Positions 56,060-64,000 of a stretch of DNA of 64,000 bases are shown here, in pieces. Source of the DNA: Lepas anatifera (taxonomy: Eukaryota > Arthropoda > Thecostraca > Lepadidae). The DNA lies in the NCBI GenBank assembly GCA_034440635.1, contig JAOTON010000333.1:992001-1056000 (forward strand), read 5' to 3'. The stretch's first letter is position 1, and the number at the start of each line of letters is the position of its first letter. The position numbers and the translations under genes are program-made. The notes under the pieces are model-generated. The model had not been told where the DNA came from. It worked only from the letters and a program-made list of their open reading frames with translations, and searched no databases.

Positions 56060-56700
56060 TTAACCCGCGTTCCGATGGGTCTCCGAGCAACCTTCGCCCT
56101 GGTGGGGGGAGGTGTCTGAACACCCCCTCGAACTCGGCCCTTATGCTGGATAGCGAAAATACACGAAGCTGCTAGATAGCTCGTCAAAATTCATGAAGAA
56201 ACTATATCAGTCACTTTTGGGCTCAGGTCAATATTGAGGTCATGACAGGTCAAAGAAAGTGACATTTTGATTAGAGTTTTTTTGGCTCTAGCGTCTGACA
56301 GTTGAGTAACAATCATTCTTAGGCACCACTCGCTTTCTCTCGTCACGGTGAACCGAATGATGTATAATATGACCATACTAGGTCAGAGCACAAAAATGAC
56401 CAGTCCTCAGGTCAGGTCAAGGTCACTTTTTGACCTAGCATAGTCAATATGCATATCATTCGACTTGCAGTAGCAATCTGAACACAATAATGTAAAATAT
56501 AAGCTATATTATCATTTCATGCAAAGTTATTGACCTTCGTCTGAACACTGCTTAAATAGACCAAGATGACCTCTTAGACGTAGCAGGTCAAAAATTGCAA
56601 TATGAATCTGGAAAGGAGCCCAGAATTTATGCGTATTTCGTATAATTACAGAGTGGCTATGTTATACTAGAAGGCCTTGTACTTACCATGATAAGTTTTT
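56060..56700 (-). mobile_element. TTAA-type element, truncated
   Basis: TTAA at 56060-56063 is followed by CCCGCGTTCCGATGGG, an ACCTTCGCCCTGGTGG block and GTGTCTGAACACCCCCTC, the reverse complement of the 3' terminus of the 46411 and 48765 copies. The interior matches (TCAGGTCAGGTCAAGGTCAC at about 56408) but the sequence ends near 56700 without the opposite terminus. Confidence 0.65.
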
Positions 56701-57299
56701 TTTAACTTGTGCTATCAAGCCAACCTATGTTGTTTGCCCCAGCACATTATTTATGTTCGTGTGCAGATACCAATCAGATTCTCAGAATATCGAGCGGTAA
56801 TGATCACAAAAACACGCATAAATACGTGATATGATACAAGCTCACATGTACCAGCCCACAATCTATCTGTAACTCCTGAACTCTGAAGACCGGTTTCAAC
56901 CTCGATTCGTAAAAATAGCACAGATAACTCTCGACGCCTCTTGCTGCAGCCCCTGCGTCTCAACTGGTATCCAGACCGGAAAGCGAAAACAAAGCAAAGC
57001 GCTTGCTACCACAGAGGCGGTCTTAGCCGGGGAAACGCCTTAGGTATTGGCGAGCAAATTACGAAATATGTATTATGTTATTTGTTAGTATGGAGTTAAG
57101 TGTGGTCGTGTTACGGTGAATTGTCGCTGGAATTATCCTGATTTTCCTATCAAAGTATTTTTTAGAGAAGAAATTGGAGCAAATAACCTGACATCACCAT
57201 TGCAAGTTCGCGCCGTTTCCTGGGATGTCGCTCGGGTGTCGCGTCCGGTGTAGCTGTTCGGACTGGCACGTATATGGGGTGCCGCATGTTCAAAGCTAC

Positions 57300-58765
57300 A
57301 TCTGGTTGCCACTGATCTCATTAAATACTGCGTCTGTAAGCTTCTGGAACGTATGGTCAATGCGCGCCTGGTGTAGTACTTGCACACTACCGGTTTTTTT
57401 CTCAGACGCTCAGTGTGGCTTTCGTGCGGGGCGATCCGCCACTGACCGCCTCGTATCTCTTGACTCATCAATACGCCGTTCGTTCGCCTCAAAACATGTT
57501 TTCGCCCTGTTATTTGACATTGGAAAGGCCTATGACACAGTCGTGCGCCACGCAAGTTTAAAAGAGAAAAAATACAAAAAGCTGGAATAAGGGACCACAT
57601 GAGACATTTCATCGACAGTTTTATGAAAGCACGGAGCTTCCGCCTTAAGGTAGGCAACAACACGTCAGATGTCTACTGTTAGGGAAGCGGTGTGGTTCAA
57701 AGTGGTGTGCTGAGTGTGACCTTGTTCGATATCTTGATTAATAATATATGTAGCACCTTACCTCCCACAGTCGAAAAAGCGCTGCTCGTGGATGATTTTG
57801 CGGGGTGGCTGAGCACGTTGACATCCGTTTCAGCCTAGAGACAGCTTCAAATTTGCATGGACCGGTTGTCTGAGTGGAGTGTGACTAATGGCTTTAGGTT
57901 TTCGACGGATAAATATGTATGCATGCTGTTTTCGTGTTTTGTTTGCCTGCTTTTTTCGTCGCCGAGTGTGTACTGATGTGAATTTGCGTTTATACGGCAG
58001 AAGGTTTCCAACTGTGCCGCAGACCAAGTTTTTTGGGCATGACCCTTGGCAAATGGCTTCCATACAGCCACCACAAATCATTGCTGCGACATGTGTTTCA
58101 AACGCATGAATATTCTGAAGGTGATCTCTCGCACGTCGTATGGGGCCGATAGGGTAACTCTTCTTCGGCTTTATCGTGCGTCCGCCCGCTCTGTATTAGA
58201 CTATGGTTCAGTTACATTTGGCAGTGCATTTAATAGCGTTAAACAGCCTCTGAACGCTGTCCACCATACCTGTCGCCACAGGAGTTTGTCCCATAGAGCC
58301 AGCATTTTGGAAAACACCAATGAATTGCCCCAGGAATGGAATTAGATTTGAGACGGAAGGGACTAGCACTCAGATACGCGAGCAAAATACGTCAGTTCCC
58401 ATCGCACCCAACATATAAGTGGATATTCGACGACTCGCTGACAGGTCCATCAGAACGACGCGGCCGACATCATCACTGGCACTCCGCGCACGAGTTGAGC
58501 AATGGATGGAGGGTTCGGATATCGACCTAGGGACAATAGCTGAAGCCAGTTCACAGCACATGGAACCATGGTGACTCACGCCAATCAAATGTGACCTCGT
58601 CTTGCTGCGCCACAAAAAGGCCTCAATCCTGCCCGCAGAGTTTTTAGACTTAGCTCTGCGCCAATTTGAAGCCTTACTGGGACATACATGACATTATTCC
58701 TATGATTCCAAGGGTGCAAGAGGCGCTGACAGTGCCTTCGTGGAAGACGGAGTCAGTCGGGGTTT
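57300..58765 (+). pseudogene. Jockey-like LINE reverse transcriptase, degenerate
   Basis: Across three frames the motifs appear in the correct order: CVCKLLERMVNARL, CGFRAGRSATDRLV, VFALLFDIGKAYDTV (catalytic Asp), VVQSGVLSVTLFDILINN, ALLVDDFAG (the F/YxDD box reads LVDD), RMNILKVISRTSYGADRVTL, VRSVLDYGSV-like, KIRQFPSHPTYKWIF, and a possible RNase H start. Several stops and frameshifts make it inactive. The endonuclease is absent and the 3' end runs into the TTAA-type element at about 58765. The fragment at 12160-12941 holds the adjoining 3' part of a similar element. Confidence 0.82.
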
Positions 58766-59455
58766 CGATGACCTAGGGTCGGTTATGGATCATGACCTCT
58801 CCATTGAAAATGCATTGGGGAAACGGAAATTGGCCAAAAATTGTTGTTTTCTGTAGATACCACTTGGTATACCTTCGTATCATCTAAGTCATGGTATCCT
58901 AGGCCCCTTTCTAGGGCCATGCTGCAAGTTTGGACCTGCGACCTCTTAGAGGTCATCTGGGGCTACTTAAGCAATTTTTCTGACTTGGGCCAATAACTTT
59001 ACAGGAAATGATGATAAAATTTTATTTTAATACAATTATGTTTAAATTTTTATTATAAACCGATTGATGTGCGTACTGACTATCCTAGATAAGATGGTGA
59101 CCTTGATCTGACCTTAGGTCAGGCCATTTGTATGTGTTGACCTAGTATAGTCATTGTATTTGCCATAACGAGAGGAAGCGAATGACGCATAAAAATAACT
59201 CCAACTCAATTGTGTAAGACGCCCAGAAATTATTATCTAAGATGCCACCTTCTTTGACCTGTCATGACCTCATTGTTGACCTTAGCCAAATAGTGACTGA
59301 TATAGTTTCTTCATTAGCTTGATGGGCTATCCACCAGCGTTTTTTTTATCTTTTTATCTTTCCCGCATAGGTGCCGAGACCGAGGGGGAATGTTTAACCC
59401 CCTCCCCTACTAGGGCAAAGTTGGCTCTGAGTCCCACCGGGGCGCAGGATATCTT
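58765..59455 (+). mobile_element. TTAA-type element, 5'-truncated
   Basis: From TCGATGACCTAGGGTCGG onward it is colinear with the 46411 and 48765 copies (CATGACCTCTCCATTG, GATCTGACCTTAGGTCAGGC, GTCATGACCTCATTG). It closes with GGCAAAGTTGGCTCTGAG and CACCGGGGCGCAGGAT, where the terminal TTAA is mutated. The 5' third is missing next to the LINE remnant. Confidence 0.7.
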
Positions 59456-59505
59456 TGGTTTTACTCAACTTCTGTCGTTTTAGAGCACCAATTTCAGCGT
59501 TGCCT

Positions 59506-60304
59506 TTAACACGTGCGTTGGCAAGGAGGGCGGGTACCCGCCCCCTTCGGGTTTTTCGGAGACAGTATAAAACGGCGGGGCGTAGCGCTGCCGTACTTGG
59601 CATACATATTTTATAATCATTTTTACAACTTGTGTCAAAATTTTAAGGTTAGGTCAACTCAGGTCAGGTCACCAGTACAGGTCAAGTGACCTGACCTAAA
59701 AAAGGTTTAAGATAGCACAAGTCGGGACAGGGTGAACTTATGCCATTTGAAACTTAAATCACATTATATTGATGACCTAAGTTCAGGTATGAACTATGAC
59801 CTCTCCTTTGAAAATATATGGGAAAATGGTTTTAACTGAATAACTTAGTAATAGATATTGATACAGCGTTTATTTTAACTGCATTATATTTACCTTGTCT
59901 TTGCGGCTCTAATGATATGCATTTTACCTAATTTACCCTTGACCTGACCTTAGGTCAGTTCAAATCCTTGATCTGACCTGGCAAGGTCATATAATATATC
60001 GTTTGATTCGGCTTGCTTCGAGGATTCCAATGGTCTAAATTGTTTTCTCTATATTTACTTGTTCAGATGTAATGACCGAAACCTTCATTTACATGCTATT
60101 TCTATGATGGTATATTTGGATCTTTAACGACCTTAAATATGACCGGAAAAAATGGTTTAAATATTTTCGATAGAGAAGTGGATGGGCCATCCAATGTCGT
60201 TTACCGTTTTTTGCTACCTAGCGTGGTTCTCGAGATCTTAGGGGGCGGGTACCCGCCCCCGTCAAAGCGAAGGTGGCTCAGACCTCCGTCAATGCGTGTG
60301 TTAA
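59506..60304 (+). mobile_element. TTAA-flanked non-autonomous DNA element (0.8 kb)
   Basis: TTAA at 59506-59509 and 60301-60304. The left terminus CACGTGCGTTGGCAAGGAGG is followed by GGGCGGGTACCCGCCC, the same palindrome occurs at the right (GGGCGGGTACCCGCCC, 60243-60258), and the right terminus reads CTCCGTCAATGCGTGTG. Just inside the left is GGCGGGGCGTAGCGCTGCC. TGACCTGACCTTAGGTCA lies at 59940-59957. It is the same subfamily as 30615-31486. Confidence 0.87.
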
Positions 60305-60399
60305 ACCTTGCTTATCCTGTTGCTTGCTGCGCGCTTGACAGACAAAGAAAGAGAGCGTCCAGCGCTTGGATGCATGGTGTTTAGATACAATGCTCTGTT

Positions 60400-61700
60400 T
60401 AATGTTTTAAAAAGATTAAAGTGAGTCCAGAGGAAAATAGCAACTGCTCGTGCTGTGGCCCAATATTCCAGCCTGCCCCCCCCTAAAAGTCTTCCCTACC
60501 ATCGTGTATGTCAGCCAGCAATCTAGGCTGGCGATTACCACCGCTTGTGGAAATGCAGCTAATAAGTTCAAGGCCAAACGGACCGGTTCCGAAATCATTG
60601 TGCAAGTGCGTATGTTTTCTTTAAGTGGACGGGCTATGTAGTGTGTGAGCCAGACGGTCGTAGCGTCCTGTTTCAATATGCCACATCGTTCTCAAGAAGC
60701 TCTCAGACAGACCATAGTCTAGCGATGGATTAAAACGAGCGCCGTCAGCCTAGCGTGCTCGGATGCCCTGACCCATCATGGCATTTGTACCAACCATTGT
60801 TCATAAAAACACTCTTTCGAGAATAAAGAAGTACCTTTCAATTGCGTTCCCCTAACCTTAGGAGAAGATCCATGTATTGATTTTAAGTGTAGCTTCCAAA
60901 AACTCTCGCCTCTAAAAATTATCTTTCAAAATTCCGCTGGGGCTTGCAGATTTGGTAGCAATATGTGAAAACCAAGTCAGGCTGATATTGAAGGAGAGTA
61001 TTTTTTGCATTCTTGGTCTAAAAATCATAGTTTACATCAAGGCTTTTAAATATAAAGGTAGAACGCTCCGCTCTAAAAAAATGGCAACATCTGTTTCTAG
61101 AGACTTTTACGTTTGTGACGTCAGCGATTGCTCTCGAGGTGGAGCCACCCATTCATTCAACGTAAATCGGCTACGAATCGTGGGATGTTCGTACGGTTTC
61201 ATGGTGCATCTGGCGAGGGGCAGACCCAGGATTCATTATGCCCCACGTTCACAAAAAACAGTATTATTACCCCTAACACGCAACCTATCTGCTGAGCCCC
61301 GTTTTCTACAATACACAGCGGCAATGTATTGCTAAGCATTTCTAGGCGATCGCTGACGTCATCACCGTGGCGAATGCCAGCTTTGGGGTTGCCATTTTTG
61401 ACCTATGCTAATAAGCCGGAGCGCAACCCCCTGTTTGACATCAACTTTTACATTTTCCCTAATTTTCTTTAATGAAAGGCGGCTCGAGAACAGGGAAATC
61501 AGGGGCCTGAAATTGCCTTGCTTATGGGCTTCTTCTGATGACTTCAGTTTACTGAATGTTTTTGATAACTGAAAAGCTAGGTTACAATCTCAGTTTTAGA
61601 ATTTGAAGGGTAAAATATTATTCATCATCCAATTGTAATTTTCTATGGCTGGTTTCAGAGCATGAAAAATAGGTGGAGATGAATTGTTTTTTTACTCTTT
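60400..61700. other. No recognised features
   Basis: AT-rich DNA with frames of up to 127 codons (60952-61335, plus) that show no domain or splice context. I see no repeat ends or RNA genes here. Confidence 0.4.
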
Positions 61701-61705
61701 CTTAT

Positions 61706-61706
<1 letters not shown>

Positions 61707-61774
<68 letters not shown>
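61707..61774. repeat. (TA)n microsatellite
   Basis: About 65 bp of TA repeats interrupted only by two or three TG dinucleotides. Confidence 0.95.
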
Positions 61775-62128
61775 TACTAAAGCTTGTCTTAGGCTCGTCA
61801 ATGATAGAAACTTATTTTTATTTGCTTTTAAGAGATTTATGTAGAATCTGGATTTTTCTTTAATGTCGCTTCTAGACCTCTAAACTGCTTTTATTTGTGA
61901 CTTATATCATTGGGATTCGAAACGGGCGGTCCCCGGGAAACGAAATAGGAGCAAATGTGTCATATAAAAACAAAATTCTTCTGATCATATTTATCTGATT
62001 TCCTCGCAATGTCTCTTTAATGAGTTGCTGTATTTCCCAGGCCCCTTCACTAGACGTATCAAATATTCTACAACACTCAACATTTGTTTTTAATAAATTT
62101 TGTCCAAATTGTTCCCAGTCTGGTTTGT

Positions 62129-62441
62129 GGAGTCGCAGCCTCACTAAAGTCATCAAGGGACTTGTCACGGAGACCCCGACCCCACCACCCGAACGAGAAA
62201 CTTCCACAATTAAGGGTTCATTTAGAAGCCGAAGTTTAACGTCCAGCAAAGCACAGGGACGGACGCCCCGCACAAGTCACCCTTTCACCAGTCAGTTGCC
62301 AGCTGACCTACGTCGGGTAAACTATTGAGCGCCGGAGCGTCTCAGGGGAACCGATCCCAAGCCTGGACATGCACTGCTACTGCATGTTTCTGAGCAGCCG
62401 GCCGGAGCCCAACGCTCTACCAACTGAGCTACCGGGGCGGC
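62129..62441 (-). mobile_element. Full-length tRNA-derived SINE (~313 bp)
   Basis: From 62441 downward: GCCGCCCCGGTAGCTCAGTT, the A box, a B-box-like GGGATCGGTTCC, CGGAGCGCTCAATAG-type junction, body with CTGGCAACTGACTGGTGAAA and GGACGTTAAACTTCGG, then the core GGGTCGGGGTCTCCGTGACA and a TTTAGTGAGGCTGCGACTCC end. It is the only copy in this window with head and body contiguous and so defines the family. No clear poly(A) tail is present. Confidence 0.85.
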
Positions 62442-62882
62442 ATTCTGAGAAGGTAATCAGAAAGATTATAATATTTCATCCGCAGCTTACAACAAATAAA
62501 CAAAGCCGATCAGAATAGCCGAGGTTGGCCGTAGCTGGAGAGGCTCTGACAATATTTCTAACAGAAAAGTGGCGTCCAGGGGTAAGAGGCTGGTTCTGGA
62601 AAAGCGGACTTGGCAGTCAGGTAACAGACAGGCGGCCACGGATGATTCCAGTGGAGGTGCTTTACAATATCACCGTGCTAATGCAACAACTAGTGACCCA
62701 TCACCAGTTGGTAGACACTGGCGCGGGAAGTATGCTTATGTTGAAAAATATATATTAAAGCCATAGTTCTACTCAGATTTCAAGGATACACGAATGTTTT
62801 ATTTTTACTGCACGGGTGGCTCCGGAACATGGAAAATAAATCGACTATATTTTCCAAGTTTTCGCATTCTTAGTATACTCTC

Positions 62883-63086
62883 TTAAAGTTTGTCTAGTTT
62901 GGGAGCAGGGCTTAGAGGTCCAAGCTTGCGAATAAAGCGTCTGTCGTCTAGTTCAAGTTTATGTAAAACTGAATTAAAGACCTTAGCATGGGACGTTCTA
63001 TTACCACTAACAACTTCTTCAGGCATATACATAAAATAGTAGTAATACACATTACATAGTTCAAAACACTCATCGTCTCGGTTCAA
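62883..63086 (-). CDS. Candidate terminal exon, unidentified
   Basis: A 67-codon minus-strand frame reads MPEEVVSGNRTSHAKVFNSV and LHKLELDDRRFIRKLGPLSP to a stop, followed about 80 bp downstream by AATAAA (62798-62803, minus). A possible upstream exon lies at about 63420-63350 (HLDCALYIKDIIPKINRQ, donor GTAAAC). The sequence is protein-like but I do not recognise a family. It could belong to a gene or a transposon. Confidence 0.35.
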   Translation of the reverse strand: MNRDDECFELCNVYYYYFMYMPEEVVSGNRTSHAKVFNSVLHKLELDDRRFIRKLGPLSPAPKLDKL

Positions 63087-63450
63087 AAATTGTTAAGACC
63101 ATAGAGATGAACTATTACTACAGAGTAGTAGGTAATAGTTAATATGTATGGTTACGACTTCGTTGAATCCGTCGTCTAGGAGCGCTTATCATGATAATAT
63201 CAAAATTATCAAGTGAGGCATGATTATCGATTGACGAGAACATTTAGTAATAGCCTAACTTTGCTACCCCTGCAAAACTATCTCCCCAACACTATCACGT
63301 AACCTCGGCCCAAAGGGGGCAGTTTCGAACACGGATAGTGCTGAGACGATGTTTACCTGTCTATTGATTTTAGGAATAATGTCTTTTATATACAAGGCGC
63401 AGTCAAGATGTAAGTTCCGATGAAACATTGCTTTTAACAGACGTGGTAAG

Positions 63451-64000
63451 TAGGGCTGATAATCCCGGGACATTTTTGCAATCCGGGATCGGATTCATCG
63501 ACCCTCATCCGGGATATCCGGGATCCGGGATTGGGAAATTGTTTTCAATAAGCATGTCGAAAATTAGTGTTTGCTTTAGATAACGTATGTGGCGTATAGT
63601 TAATATACGTATACAGCATAGTTAATATTTCCCGTTAAGGATAACTCTAGCATACTATTCACACCATGCGGAATGCACATGACAATTCATATGGACACTA
63701 AACAAAATAAAATGCTCTGCTCCCAAAACAAATAAAAACATGAATGATATTGACAATATATATTTCTTGGTTATATTTCTAGTCATATTAAAATAGAGGT
63801 ATTTACCTATTGTGACCCGGCCTATTGTGTCCTGGTCACACAGTCACCGCCACGATAGTAGCACTTGAGGAAGCAAAGGGCATCAACGGCTTTGTCGCCG
63901 AGACTCGACCGTTCTTTAGTGACGATATTCCCGACGGTTGAAAACACACGTTCCGAGTCAACAATCGTAGGGACTATGTCATTGAGCCAGCTGTAGGACA
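63451..64000 (-). mobile_element. hAT transposon, 3' end with C-terminal dimerisation domain
   Basis: Near the window edge the minus strand reads VDSERVFSTVGNIVTKERSS and LGDKAVDALCFLKCYY to a stop at 63822. This is the hAT C-terminal dimerisation motif (SERxFSxxGxIxxxxRxxLxxxxVxxLxFLK). Downstream, TAGGGCTGATAATCCCGGGA at 63451 has the YARNG start of a hAT terminal inverted repeat, followed by several CCGGGAT repeats as subterminal motifs. The catalytic part lies outside the window, so activity cannot be judged. Confidence 0.85.
63822..63998 (-). CDS. hAT transposase, C-terminal fragment at the window edge
   Basis: Fifty-eight codons with no break before the TAG stop at 63822-63824, reading SYSWLNDIVPTIVDSERVFS onward. 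The frame is open to the window edge, so this is the end of a longer ORF. hAT transposases cut and paste DNA through an RNase H-like domain that would lie beyond position 64000. Confidence 0.8.
   Translation of the reverse strand, partial: SYSWLNDIVPTIVDSERVFSTVGNIVTKERSSLGDKAVDALCFLKCYYRGGDCVTRTQ

Overview
This is a eukaryotic nuclear window, most probably from an invertebrate animal. It has a multi-exon gene with GT-AG introns, many dispersed transposable elements, microsatellites and minisatellites, and AT-rich intergenic DNA without operons. The species cannot be fixed from the sequence. The tRNA-derived SINEs, Jockey-like LINE remnants, hAT and TTAA-type DNA elements would fit an arthropod, for example a crustacean, but this is inference.

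The only gene I can reconstruct runs on the minus strand from about 25.8 kb down to 9.4 kb. Fourteen coding exons encode a POMGNT1-like protein O-mannose beta-1,2-N-acetylglucosaminyltransferase: a type II Golgi membrane protein with a membrane anchor, an ILEI/FAM3-type stem domain, a GT13 (GnT-I family) catalytic domain and a long Ala/Ser/Pro-rich tail. The last twelve exons join in phase without a stop (779 codons including the stop). The membrane-anchor exon is the exception: it shows two one-base frame conflicts that look like sequence errors or real lesions.

The rest is mainly mobile DNA. 1-9 kb: a TGACCT-rich element, a 2 kb inverted-repeat element (1.16-3.16 kb), SINE fragments, a minus-strand LINE remnant and a TTAA element. 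9.4-25.8 kb: the POMGNT1-like gene with repeats in its introns. 26-34 kb: a degenerate TTAA element with a nested TA-flanked inverted-repeat element, a second TTAA element, a CpG-rich block and a 43-bp minisatellite. 34.7-42 kb: a nested palindrome, with outer 0.8 kb inverted arms around a 4.05 kb fold-back element that split a SINE and left an 8-bp target duplication. 42-60 kb: more TTAA elements, a degenerate transposon-type ORF, a candidate terminal exon at 52.2 kb, a twelve-copy 34-bp minisatellite and a Jockey-like reverse transcriptase pseudogene. 60-64 kb: a (TA)n tract, a full-length SINE, a possible terminal exon and the end of a hAT transposon running off the window.

No complete, intact transposase or reverse transcriptase is present. 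The most notable unnamed pattern is a non-autonomous TTAA-flanked family carrying subterminal palindromes and many AGGTCA/TGACCT half-sites.
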